From: Candidatus Delongbacteria bacterium
Lineage (GTDB): Bacteria; UBA4055
Length of the DNA: 11,941 bases
Reading direction: 5' to 3'
Assembly: GCA_016937995.1 (NCBI GenBank)
Contig: JAFGVM010000099.1
Location: 1 to 11,941 of the forward strand
In this document: positions 1 through 6,269 of the stretch, piece after piece
Numbering within the stretch: position 1 is the stretch's first letter
Layout: every line of letters begins with the position of its first letter
Made by a program: the position numbers and the translations under genes
The notes under the pieces: model-generated
The model's database searches: none
Told to the model about the DNA's origin: nothing
What the model saw: only the letters and a program-made list of their open reading frames with translations

Positions 1-74
1 GAAGCCCAGCCGGGTTTTCCGTTGGCTTTGCGGTGCTTGTATGCATTATCGTGCCCGAAATAGTGTGTTTTCAT
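1..74 (-). CDS. 5' end of a probable class I SAM-dependent methyltransferase (partial, runs off left edge)
   Basis: A minus-strand frame opens with ATG at 72-74 and stays open to the window edge, giving about 24 residues. They include YKHRKANGKPGW, which resembles the N-terminal tail before the SAM-binding domain in some bacterial methyltransferases. The glycine-rich SAM loop would lie outside the window, so the family cannot be confirmed. An AAGGGA-like purine stretch lies around 12 nt upstream, a rather long spacing. The gene follows the deiminase-like gene on the same strand after 51 bp and may share its transcript. These bases look more GC-rich than the rest of the window. A different function, or a spurious frame, remains possible. 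Confidence 0.45.
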   Translation of the reverse strand, partial: MKTHYFGHDNAYKHRKANGKPGWA

Positions 75-125
75 TTCTTATTTATCCCTTATATACAACA
101 AATCGCTTGCCGCAATTTCGAATCA

Positions 126-1100
126 TCACTTTATGCTTCCTTTTGTTAAATATGGCAATGTTCTTGATATACAGTGCAAAACACTATTCGATTCGACTAT
201 CTTTCTTGAATCTATGCCCACAACTTTATATCCATAATTTTCCAGTATCTCTTTTATGAATCTGTCTTCCTCAATTTTGTATTCAGGCACGAGAATATAA
301 CTGTTTAAAATAATGCTGTTCACATAATTAGGCATAGTGTTTATATCACCATATTTTATGCTTTTCAATCCAGGAATAAAATGGATCCTGTGTCCTAAAT
401 TTTTCAAAATAGAAACTGTCTTGTCAATCGCAGATATCTGGACAGAGTCTGTCGGATATTGCGAAACTATCCATGTTTTATTTTTCAGAGGCATGAGGAA
501 GGTGTCAAGATCTTTTGTAAAGTCTCCCGGAAGAGAAGGCACGAAATAAACATCCTGAGAGAATAATTGAATAAGTATATCCTTAATTTCAACCTCTCTG
601 TTTTTATCAATTATATCTTCAGAAACAAGCACAACATCATCCATAACTGCTATTGCCGCACTGTTAAAATCGAAATCAAGATGAATTTCTTTTAACCCTT
701 CCTTTTCAACGATCCATTTTCCGAATTTTTCTATTTTTTTGAACGAACAATCATAATTCTCATGATTCCTGAGGTAGTTATAAGTTATACCAAAAAACTC
801 AGAACCGTTTGTGCTTTCAGCGAAGATCGGAAATCCAGATGTAGTGATTGAAGTGCCTGAATATTTATTGATAATCTTCACATTTTCGAGAGAAATTCTT
901 TTCTTCTGAAATTCCTTAAAAAGAACATTTTCATCATCCGTTTTTACAAATATCTCAACAGGCACTAGGGCATTTACGGCATCAACTATTTCGGCAATAG
1001 CTTTTCCGTACCCGAAACGAGTATTAAAAAAAGTATTCTCAAAGCTCAGGTATAATTTTGAGACTTTCTCATATTCCGGGATTAATCTTAATTTATTCAT
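126..1100 (-). CDS. Agmatine deiminase / peptidylarginine deiminase (PAD_porph) family protein with degenerate active site
   Basis: The 324-residue protein follows the agmatine deiminase fold from end to end. IPEYEKVSKLYLSF (7-20) matches the family's PAEWEPHEAVWLAWP opening. GFPIF (89-93) matches the GPIFV strand. PNYVNSIILNSYILVPEY (257-274) and VVGIDSRKIVESNSVLHC (293-310) match the C-terminal part with the nucleophile Cys310. Key positions differ: the RD of RDYGP is replaced around ITTS (85-88), EGGN by a FDFNS stretch (143-147), and the GHVD histidine by Asp197 in KDLD (196-199). Asp199 and Cys310 remain. The length is slightly shorter than typical enzymes (about 340-370). The usual hydrolysis of agmatine or arginine is therefore doubtful, and a pseudoenzyme or altered substrate is more likely. 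The protein has no signal peptide. No clear Shine-Dalgarno sequence precedes the start. The next gene upstream on the strand is the C39-like peptidase, 165 bp away. Confidence 0.7.
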   Translation of the reverse strand: MNKLRLIPEYEKVSKLYLSFENTFFNTRFGYGKAIAEIVDAVNALVPVEIFVKTDDENVLFKEFQKKRISLENVKIINKYSGTSITTSGFPIFAESTNGSEFFGITYNYLRNHENYDCSFKKIEKFGKWIVEKEGLKEIHLDFDFNSAAIAVMDDVVLVSEDIIDKNREVEIKDILIQLFSQDVYFVPSLPGDFTKDLDTFLMPLKNKTWIVSQYPTDSVQISAIDKTVSILKNLGHRIHFIPGLKSIKYGDINTMPNYVNSIILNSYILVPEYKIEEDRFIKEILENYGYKVVGIDSRKIVESNSVLHCISRTLPYLTKGSIK

Positions 1101-1265
1101 TTTTTTATATTTGAAATTATTGACAATTAATACTTTTATTATCCATTTGAATTCGTGTGTGTTTTGAGACGAGATAAATTATCTTTAATTATCTACATCA
1201 CTTCTGTATCTGAATAAGCATTTAGACAACTTGAATTTATCCTAACCTGTAAATCCTAATTTTTT
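1101..1265. other. Intergenic region with a 13-bp palindrome upstream of the deiminase-like gene
   Basis: No gene is visible in this stretch. A perfect odd palindrome, AGATAAATTATCT, lies at 1172-1184, about 70 bp upstream of the deiminase-like start, and could be an operator. A TTAGGAT motif occurs twice on the minus strand just after the C39-like stop. I found no convincing terminator or -35/-10 pair. The spacing alone suggests that the deiminase-like gene may have its own promoter. Confidence 0.3.
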
Positions 1266-1790
1266 CTAATCCATATGAACGATCCCGCTAGATTCATACT
1301 TTGCCTTTTTGCCATAAACAGCTATTCCGTAATGTTTAAGTATTTTCTGATCTTCTTTGGCATGCCATCTGTCCTTCAGTTCCTGAAATTTAAGCCAGGT
1401 ATGTTTGAATGAATAAGGGTCTTCAAAGATTATTTTTTCTTTATCATATCCGATAGCTATTACCCAGTGACCATGATCATAATTATTTTTATAATCAACA
1501 GGATCCTTGCTCCATGCCTGTAACAATATTATCACAGGAATATTGATATGAATGTAATTTTTCAGATCTTCTATCGACATCCTTCTTTGATCGTATTGAA
1601 GATTATATCTTTTGAGAACAGTCAGAATATCTTTTGAAAGAGTGCCAATTTCTTCATTTGTGTTGGCGTGTTTTATCAGTATATCCTCGCTCAGTTCGAT
1701 ACCATAATATACTAGAATAGACTGGAGGGCTTGTGCTCCGCAGTCGTAATCGTAGGTTTGTCTGAGTTTAGGTAGATCGAGTGTCTTCAT
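1266..1790 (-). CDS. Free-standing C39-like (papain-fold) cysteine peptidase domain protein
   Basis: The 174-residue protein is close to the size of a single peptidase C39 domain, the module that clips double-glycine leaders in bacteriocin ABC exporters and also occurs alone. The visible catalytic set is Gln11 in LRQTYDYDCGAQAL, nucleophile Cys17, His108 in HGHWVIAIGYD and Asp124 in FEDP. All expected residues are present, so it is plausibly active. There is no signal peptide, no membrane segment and no fused ABC transporter, so it probably acts in the cytoplasm. AAGGA lies about 10 nt before the start. It follows the HExxH gene by 29 bp in the same operon. Its substrate is unknown, and I found no double-glycine precursor peptide nearby. 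Confidence 0.78.
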   Translation of the reverse strand: MKTLDLPKLRQTYDYDCGAQALQSILVYYGIELSEDILIKHANTNEEIGTLSKDILTVLKRYNLQYDQRRMSIEDLKNYIHINIPVIILLQAWSKDPVDYKNNYDHGHWVIAIGYDKEKIIFEDPYSFKHTWLKFQELKDRWHAKEDQKILKHYGIAVYGKKAKYESSGIVHMD

Positions 1791-1819
1791 ATAATTTAAT
1801 TCCTTTTAATTTTTCGATA

Positions 1820-2902
1820 TTATTTACTTGCTGTAGTTTTTTTTACGAACTCGATCCATTTCACATAAAACATATTCTCTCCGCATACTACCTTCACAGG
1901 TCCTTTTATCATATTATCCACACCATCCTGATTTATTTTCAGGAAATGCTTATGTAAATATTCATTACCTCTTTTAAGGATATTCATAGGGTCAAAACCA
2001 GCAAATGAAACATTCTCTAACTTTTCAATATTGTCAGAACTATTAAAATTATTAAACTCTTTATCTATATTTTCTTCCCATTCTGCTATACAATTTATAA
2101 CATCTTCAGAGATTAAGTATTCCTTTTTTGCAGGAACAATCACGATATTAAGTTTGTTTAGAATAAAATCACTTAAATACAGATCTGAGTTTTGAAATTC
2201 TATTTTCCATTCAGGTATCAGATCATCAGCAATCATGCATAAGACCATCCCCTGAAAATATGAACTTCTTCTGATAGCTAGATTAGACGGGGAGATATCA
2301 GTGAAACCATTCAAGAATTCTACTAACATACTATCTTTATCCTGAGACATCTGCTTTAAAGCCTGAAATTCAACGAATACTGCATTACCTTCGAATGTTT
2401 CTATGGCTTTTTCATATTCAATAAACTCGCTTAATATTTTTTCTCTTTCAGCTCTGACATTGAAAAATTCCTTAAGTAACTCTAGCTTTTGTGTTTTGTT
2501 TACTTCTATAGCTGAATTATACAGCAGTTTTCTTTCAAGAGATCGAAGGTTAATGTTTTCCAGCTCTATAGGATAATCTATCCCGAGTATTTCATTTGCA
2601 TGTCTTTTTTCACCATACTGCCCCTGAAAGCAATGGAACATTTCGTGAACTATACCTGATGTGATTTTTTCATCACTCTTGTATTCAGCTGACATTGACA
2701 TATTCCATATTGCAATAGCCTCATTTCCCAGTTTAATTGCAGAATTACCCATAAACCTCTCATCGATCTCACCGACATAACCATCCATATAATAATTCTT
2801 CTCATCATACAAAGCGAATTTGAATTTCCTGAATTCAGGCCAGAGAGCACTAAAGTCTAAAGAGTTAATGAGGATATCAATTTCTTTTATGATTTTATCC
2901 AT
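1820..2902 (-). CDS. Putative gluzincin-like zinc metallopeptidase (HExxH), uncharacterised family
   Basis: This 360-residue protein carries HEMFH at 86-90 (His86, Glu87 and His90 as putative zinc ligands and base), followed by CFQGQY. ETFEGNAVFVEF (168-179) offers Glu171 as a third ligand in the gluzincin pattern. The two motifs are separated by a predicted helical stretch (RSLERKLLYNSA, about 120-131, and RAEREKILSEFIEYEKA, 150-166). No signal peptide or transmembrane segment is seen, so a cytoplasmic location is expected. The ATG directly abuts the TAA of osmC, and its Shine-Dalgarno GGGAG is formed by the last osmC codons, so translation is probably coupled. I recognise the general HEMFHxFQ type but no named family. 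Activity and substrate are inference from the motif. Confidence 0.68.
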   Translation of the reverse strand: MDKIIKEIDILINSLDFSALWPEFRKFKFALYDEKNYYMDGYVGEIDERFMGNSAIKLGNEAIAIWNMSMSAEYKSDEKITSGIVHEMFHCFQGQYGEKRHANEILGIDYPIELENINLRSLERKLLYNSAIEVNKTQKLELLKEFFNVRAEREKILSEFIEYEKAIETFEGNAVFVEFQALKQMSQDKDSMLVEFLNGFTDISPSNLAIRRSSYFQGMVLCMIADDLIPEWKIEFQNSDLYLSDFILNKLNIVIVPAKKEYLISEDVINCIAEWEENIDKEFNNFNSSDNIEKLENVSFAGFDPMNILKRGNEYLHKHFLKINQDGVDNMIKGPVKVVCGENMFYVKWIEFVKKTTASK

Positions 2903-3316
2903 TTACTCTCCCTTATACTTCAGCTCAACAATTCGATTCACTTCTTTGCTCAGACTGGCCGAAACGGGACATGTGTCAACAACATGCTGCAGTGCTCTTT
3001 TCTGCCTGTCAGTATAATCATTATGCGGAAAAGTTATAGTCATCCTGACCTCTGCAACTCTTCTGGGATTTGCAGACATGATCTTTTCTGTCTCTGCAAC
3101 AGTTCCGTCAATATTAAATCCCTGTGTCTGAGCAGCTATACCCATAATTGTCATGATACAAGCTGGCAAAGAAACTGCGAACAGATCCGTAGGTGAAAAG
3201 GCTTCTCCTTTCCCCTGATTGTCTGGTGGTGCATCTGTTATAAGTTTTAAACCTGAAAGGTGATGAATAGATTCGGTTCTTAAATTGCCTGTGTAAGTTG
3301 TAGTCATTTTACTCAT
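2903..3316 (-). CDS. OsmC/Ohr-family protein (thiol peroxidase-like)
   Basis: The 137-residue protein matches the OsmC family length and layout. GEAFSPTDLFAVSLPACIM (37-55) contains the first redox cysteine, Cys53. VDTCPVSASL (113-122) contains the second, Cys116. Family members reduce organic or fatty-acid hydroperoxides through this cysteine pair in the cytoplasm. The sequence looks more like the general OsmC/YhfA-type branch than classical Ohr, so the substrate is uncertain. ATG at 3316 is chosen because AAGGAG lies 10 nt upstream. An alternative ATG at 3307 (residue 4) lacks a well-spaced site. The gene heads a tight operon with the HExxH and C39-like genes. The four-helix-bundle cassette lies immediately upstream, so that cassette may have separated osmC from its original promoter or supplied a new one. 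Confidence 0.9.
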   Translation of the reverse strand: MSKMTTTYTGNLRTESIHHLSGLKLITDAPPDNQGKGEAFSPTDLFAVSLPACIMTIMGIAAQTQGFNIDGTVAETEKIMSANPRRVAEVRMTITFPHNDYTDRQKRALQHVVDTCPVSASLSKEVNRIVELKYKGE

Positions 3317-3339
3317 GTTTTACTAGCTCCTTAAATTGT

Positions 3340-3372
3340 TGGGTATGAGGTATGAAGTATGAGTTATGAGGT
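3340..3372. repeat. Left heptamer array, inverted relative to the array at 3766-3805
   Basis: It reads as TGG followed by tandem variants of a 7-bp unit: GTATGAG, GTATGAA, GTATGAG and TTATGAG, then GT. It ends one base before the four-helix-bundle stop codon. It is an inverted, imperfect counterpart of the right array. The outer TGGGTATGA and the inner TTATGAGGT boundary sequences are the best-matching parts. Confidence 0.85.
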
Positions 3373-3373
3373 G

Positions 3374-3727
3374 TTATTTAACTCGCTTTTTCTGTTTCAT
3401 GGTTAATATAGAAGATGAGAGCATTTTTCTTAGTTGTTGTAATTCTTTATTTACAGCTTCGTATTTTGATTTTGTAATATAATCCGTTCTATGCAATAAT
3501 ATTAGCCAGTATTCCGTTTCACCGGCTTCTTTTTGAGAAATGGCTAGTTTATGAATGAAGTCAGCATCACTTTCAGCATGCCTACTTTCTTTTATGTTTG
3601 CACCAATTGATGTTCCACTTCTTAATATTTGCTTTGATAACACAAACTCTTTCTTATCATATATCAGATATTTGTATAATTCAACAATATTAACAGCAAA
3701 ATCCAAACTTTTATCTTCAATAACCAT
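3374..3727 (-). CDS. Four-helix-bundle protein of the 23S rRNA intervening-sequence (S23/IVP) family
   Basis: The 117-residue protein is full length for this family. It shows the hallmark block SKQILRSGTSIGANIKESRH (31-50) followed by DFIHKLAISQKEAGETEYWL (56-75). Relatives are encoded within intervening sequences of 23S rRNA in Leptospira and Coxiella, or stand alone in many Bacteroidota genomes. They pack as four-helix bundles and form oligomers. The DGR accessory protein Avd has the same fold. The biochemical role is unknown, and basic surfaces suggest nucleic-acid binding. AGGAT lies about 7 nt before the start. The gene is tightly bounded by inverted heptamer arrays: one starts 1 bp past the stop and the other lies 38 bp before the start. 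It is a small cassette between DUF3010 and osmC. No reverse transcriptase or rRNA is present in the window. Confidence 0.92.
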   Translation of the reverse strand: MVIEDKSLDFAVNIVELYKYLIYDKKEFVLSKQILRSGTSIGANIKESRHAESDADFIHKLAISQKEAGETEYWLILLHRTDYITKSKYEAVNKELQQLRKMLSSSILTMKQKKRVK

Positions 3728-3765
3728 ATTTTATCCTATACTTTATCTTTTAATCTTTTGACTTT

Positions 3766-3805
3766 ACCTCATACCTCATAACTCATAACTCATACTTCAT
3801 ACCCA
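3766..3805. repeat. Right heptamer array flanking the four-helix-bundle gene
   Basis: On the minus strand it reads TGG, then GTATGAA, GTATGAG, TTATGAG, TTATGAG and GTATGAG, then GT. This is one unit longer than the left array and in opposite orientation to it. A minus-strand transcript of the cassette could pair both arrays into a long stem enclosing the ORF. One isolated related copy (AGGTATGAAG, minus strand) occurs outside at 3851-3860. Confidence 0.85.
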
Positions 3806-3807
3806 GA

Positions 3808-3839
3808 GAAGTCCTAGACTTCGATAAACTCAGTCTGAC
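3808..3839. repeat. Dispersed palindromic repeat (copy related to the one near 11753)
   Basis: GAAGTC-CTA-GACTTC at 3808-3822 is a perfect 6-bp-arm hairpin. It runs into GATAAACTCAGTCTGAC. The minus strand reads CTGAGTTTATCGAAG, which matches CTGAGTTTATCAAAG downstream of leuD with one change. It is non-coding and intergenic. Confidence 0.6.
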
Positions 3840-3860
3840 TTTTATCTTCACTTCATACCT

Positions 3861-3881
3861 GAAGAAATCTATGATTTCTTC
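3861..3881. repeat. Hairpin repeat overlapping the 3' end of the DUF3010-like gene
   Basis: GAAGAAATC (3861-3869) and GATTTCTTC (3873-3881) are perfect 9-bp arms around a 3-nt loop. The hairpin contains the TAG stop of the DUF3010-like gene at 3869-3871 and its last three sense codons. It lacks a U-tract, so it is not a typical intrinsic terminator, but it could protect the mRNA 3' end. Confidence 0.65.
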
Positions 3882-4288
3882 GACAAGTAATACGCCAGTT
3901 CAGCTGCCGAAACCTGATAACCGAACTTAGGAGTGAAAGGTAATTCATTCTTTTTTATGAAAGCTCTCAACGATTGAGGTGTTATAAAATCGATCTTCTG
4001 ATCAGGATATATTTGGATAAATCCTTCAAGTTTAAACGAGATTGGAGAAACTCTAAATTTTGCTTTAACACTTTTATTTCTGGTTAATATTCCGATCTTA
4101 TCGAACTGCATATTCTTGAAATACGAATGAACAATGTTCATAAATTCATGAACTTCTTCAGTACTTTCATCATCCCCCAGTTCTAACTTTTTCATATCCC
4201 CTGTAATGTCTGTCATAGCTCCGTCTTTTTCTTCTATTGCAAAAAAAACAGTAACATTAGCTTTGATCTCAATACCGAGTGTTTTCAT
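3869..4288 (-). CDS. DUF3010-like protein, probable RNase H/RuvC-like fold
   Basis: The 139-residue protein begins MKTLGIEIKANVTVFFAI, the strand-turn-strand opening of DUF3010 proteins (MxxxGIELKG...). It also carries LELGDDESTEEVHEF (35-49), SFKLEGFIQI (84-93) and DFITPQSLRAFIKKNELP (100-117), in the same order and spacing as the family. Length is as expected. The family has no established function. The opening with an acidic residue suggests a RuvC/RNase H-like topology, which I infer rather than see. There is no signal peptide. CGGAG lies 7 nt before the start. The gene follows mlaF by 155 bp, and that gap holds a mini-ORF and an inverted repeat. The C-terminal SKKS and stop codon fall inside a hairpin repeat, so the native C-terminus may have been modified. 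Confidence 0.62.
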   Translation of the reverse strand: MKTLGIEIKANVTVFFAIEEKDGAMTDITGDMKKLELGDDESTEEVHEFMNIVHSYFKNMQFDKIGILTRNKSVKAKFRVSPISFKLEGFIQIYPDQKIDFITPQSLRAFIKKNELPFTPKFGYQVSAAELAYYLSKKS

Positions 4289-4305
4289 ATATTAACTCCG
4301 TTATT

Positions 4306-4381
4306 TTAGTGATTATTGGTTAGTTTTGATCTTCGTACTTTTAGTCAGTAATTCGATCCTGATCATAGCCAAAATCACTAA
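4306..4381. repeat. Inverted repeat enclosing most of the mini-ORF, directly upstream of the DUF3010-like gene
   Basis: TTAGTGATTATTGG (4306-4319) and CCAAAATCACTAA (4369-4381) are complementary over 13 pairs with one bulged base, separated by 49 nt. In the minus-strand transcript the stem ends 5 nt before the CGGAG ribosome-binding site of the DUF3010-like gene. The stem could therefore influence its translation. Confidence 0.6.
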
Positions 4382-4393
4382 TATTCTTTTCAT
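4313..4393 (-). CDS. Possible 26-residue leader peptide or small protein
   Basis: A short frame, MKRILVILAMIRIEL followed by a basic, polar tail, lies between mlaF and the DUF3010-like gene. It has a good Shine-Dalgarno (CGGAG, about 7 nt before ATG). This start context resembles that of the DUF3010-like gene itself: CGGAGTAAATAATGAAAA against CGGAGTTAATATATGAAAA. Codons 4-9 form one arm of the inverted repeat, and the stop lies in the other arm. It could be a regulatory leader peptide, a small hydrophobic protein, the remnant of a truncated signal-peptide gene, or a duplicated start region. No family is recognisable, so confidence is low. Confidence 0.35.
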   Translation of the reverse strand: MKRILVILAMIRIELLTKSTKIKTNQ

Positions 4394-4443
4394 TATTTAC
4401 TCCGTTTACTGTTCAAAAGTGATATATGTTGTATTTTTGTAGT

Positions 4444-5190
4444 CTAAGAAATGAATTGTTGTATAACTAGATCATCTGCAGCTTCAATTTCAGGGATGTT
4501 TCCGTCAAAAATTATCCTGCCTTCGTGGAGCATGATTACTCTATCAGCTATCTTTCTAACCGATCTCATATCATGCGTGATCACAATAGAAGTAAGATTA
4601 TATTTTGAATTCATATCCAAAATAAGGTCATTAATAATATCTGAGATTACCGGATCAAGGCCTGTAGTAGGTTCATCATAAAGGAGAACTTCAGGAGACT
4701 GCATAATAGCTCTGGCCAGAGCAACTCTCTTTTTCATACCTCCGGAAAGTTCTGAAGTATGTAATTTCTCGATACCTTCCATACCAACAAGTGATAGTTT
4801 CTCGGATATCTCTCTTGTAATGTCCGCTTTTTTCATACTTGTGTGCTCAAGCAATGGCAAAGCAAGATTCTCTTCCACGTTCATTGAGTCAAATAATGCC
4901 CCGGACTGGAACAGCATAGCAACTTTCTTTCTTAGAGAGTAAATATCACTGTGTTTAAGATCGGATATATTTTTCCCGTTGTAAATAACTTTACCTTTGT
5001 TAGGTTCGAGCAAACCGTTCAAATGCTTGATAAGGACAGATTTCCCTATTCCAGACCTACCAATAACACATAGAATTTCACCTTCATAAATATCAAAGCT
5101 GACATCTTTCAGGACATCCTTACTCCCGAAGGACTTTGAAAGATCTTTAATGGTAAATATTATCTTTTTATCTTGTTTCATATAAATCAT
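4444..5190 (-). CDS. mlaF: Mla-type ABC transporter ATP-binding protein (MlaF/Ttg2A/Mkl family)
   Basis: This is the ATPase of a phospholipid-transport ABC complex that works with the MlaE permease at the inner membrane. The 248 residues contain Walker A GRSGIGKS (44-51), Q-loop Gln95 in MLFQSGALFDSMNVEENL, signature LSGGM (148-152), Walker B VLLYDE (168-173) and switch His206. The QSGALFDSMNV stretch and the SGGMKKRVALARAI form are typical of the Mla/Mkl subgroup. The start is 4 bp after the mlaE stop, so the two are co-translated. A second in-frame ATG (residue 4, at 5181) is an equally possible start because neither has a strong Shine-Dalgarno. No substrate-binding MlaD (MCE) gene follows, which is unusual. 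Confidence 0.93.
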   Translation of the reverse strand: MIYMKQDKKIIFTIKDLSKSFGSKDVLKDVSFDIYEGEILCVIGRSGIGKSVLIKHLNGLLEPNKGKVIYNGKNISDLKHSDIYSLRKKVAMLFQSGALFDSMNVEENLALPLLEHTSMKKADITREISEKLSLVGMEGIEKLHTSELSGGMKKRVALARAIMQSPEVLLYDEPTTGLDPVISDIINDLILDMNSKYNLTSIVITHDMRSVRKIADRVIMLHEGRIIFDGNIPEIEAADDLVIQQFIS

Positions 5191-5194
5191 CTAT

Positions 5195-5962
5195 CTACAA
5201 CATCGTTAATGCAATTACAAGGTCGGCGATAAGAATAAGTACAGATGATAACACAAATGCTTTCACAGTTGCCTTTCCGACTCCTTCTGCACCGCCTTTT
5301 GCCTCGAAACCAACAAAACAACCTACTGTGGAAATGATCCCGCCAAATACTGCTGTTTTTACGAGTCCTATAGTAATATCCATCATATCAAAGAAATTTT
5401 GTATCTCATTAAAGAATTCATGAAAATTCAGATCAAAGAACAGATAAGAAATTAAAAAGCCTCCCATCACACCAATGAAATTTGCAAAGACCACCGCAAT
5501 AGGCAACATGATTAATGCTGCTATAAATCTCGGTACAGCCAAAAATTCTATCGGCTCGATCGCCATTGATTTTAAGGCGTCGATCTGCTCAGTAACCTTC
5601 ATTGTACCCATTTCTGCTGCTATAGAAGCACCATATCTGCCTGCCATGATCACACCTGTAAGCACAGGACCTAATTCCATGACCATCATTTTATAAACAG
5701 ACACACCTAAATATGTCAAAGGAACTAAATTTACCATTTGAGCACCTGTCTGGTAAGCCGTTACCGTACCGGTGAAAAAAGCCACACTTACAATAAGGAT
5801 AATAGATTTCACACCTACTTCATAAGCCTGATTAAAAAACAGGTCCCTTCTTTTGAGAACCGTAAAACTTTTAATGCAAATATCTTTTGTCAGATCAATG
5901 TATTTACCTGATTCAACAAAGAAACCTATAAAAAAACCACCTATTATCTCAAAAATTTTCAT
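5195..5962 (-). CDS. mlaE: Mla-type ABC transporter permease (MlaE/YrbE family)
   Basis: This is the membrane subunit of the Mla/MCE phospholipid transporter, which maintains outer-membrane lipid asymmetry or moves lipids between membranes. The 255 residues match the family length. The signature ELGPVLTGVIMAGRYGASIA (96-115), continuing EMGTMKVTEQIDAL, is the conserved cytoplasmic coupling segment. Hydrophobic spans appear near 50-70, 146-176, 198-217 and 233-255. GFEAKGGAEGVGKATVKAF (218-236) is also typical. It is the first gene of the minus-strand block, divergent from leuC across 307 bp. A purine-rich AAGAAAG before ATG serves as a weak ribosome site. Pairing with mlaF supports the role, and the MCE partner must be encoded elsewhere. 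Confidence 0.93.
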   Translation of the reverse strand: MKIFEIIGGFFIGFFVESGKYIDLTKDICIKSFTVLKRRDLFFNQAYEVGVKSIILIVSVAFFTGTVTAYQTGAQMVNLVPLTYLGVSVYKMMVMELGPVLTGVIMAGRYGASIAAEMGTMKVTEQIDALKSMAIEPIEFLAVPRFIAALIMLPIAVVFANFIGVMGGFLISYLFFDLNFHEFFNEIQNFFDMMDITIGLVKTAVFGGIISTVGCFVGFEAKGGAEGVGKATVKAFVLSSVLILIADLVIALTML

Positions 5963-6269
5963 TCTTTCTTTTGTTCATTAATTTACAATCGGTAAAATCT
6001 ATAGGTAATTTATATAAAAATCAAGGTAATAAAATTGGTAATTGGGCTTATTTGCAGTGTTAAATTTATTTAGTTTTATACATTATCCATCTGATCTTAT
6101 TAAGTAATACATGAATTAATTTCCAATAATATTCAAAGATAAAACTTGCGTGTAACAAATTATTTTCTTATGTTCATAACTTAAAGTAAAGAGAGAAGCA
6201 CGAAGTCAAACTACATATTTTTAAGTTAAAGAAAAGAAAAAAATAATAAAATAATTTTAGGAGATCCCA
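5963..6269. other. Divergent AT-rich intergenic region between mlaE and leuC
   Basis: This 307-bp region contains no gene I can support. It must hold both divergent promoters. On the plus strand a weak sigma70-like pair is listed separately. On the minus strand TTGATT and TAGATT with 17-nt spacing near 6000-6030 is a possible but poor mlaE promoter. AACTTAAA (6178-6185) and TTTAAGTT (6220-6227) are 8-bp inverted repeats in the leuC leader. No T-box, leader peptide with leucine codons or known riboswitch is recognisable. Confidence 0.5.
6146..6174 (+). promoter_or_regulatory. Candidate sigma70-like promoter for the leuC operon
   Basis: TTGCGT at 6146-6151 and TATGTT at 6169-6174 are separated by 17 nt, matching the -35 and -10 hexamers only in part (about four of six at -10). 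Transcription would start near 6181, giving a leader of about 90 nt. No Bacteroidota-type TAnnTTTG element was found nearby, so this is tentative. Confidence 0.25.

Noticed and set aside
1-125. GC-richer left edge as an integron attC site or transposon end
   Set aside because: The bases fit a coding start with a recognisable YKxxKAxGKxGW segment, and no attC-type conserved core sites were found.
41-259. Plus-strand open frame of 72 codons near the left edge
   Set aside because: It overlaps the antisense of the deiminase-like gene and of the partial methyltransferase, has no ribosome site, and its translation shows no recognisable motif.
1101-1820. RiPP or bacteriocin cluster suggested by the C39 peptidase
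   Set aside because: No short ORF with a double-glycine leader and no ABC exporter or modification enzyme was found in the window.
3374-3727. Diversity-generating retroelement accessory gene (Avd)
   Set aside because: The fold is shared, but no reverse transcriptase, template repeat or variable repeat is present, and the motif set is that of S23/IVP proteins.
3339-3805. CRISPR array
   Set aside because: The repeats are 7-bp tandem units with no spacers, flanking a gene; no cas gene is nearby.
6175-6269. Leucine attenuator or T-box in the leuC leader
   Set aside because: No leucine-rich leader peptide, specifier stem or terminator hairpin is visible; only an 8-bp AT inverted repeat.
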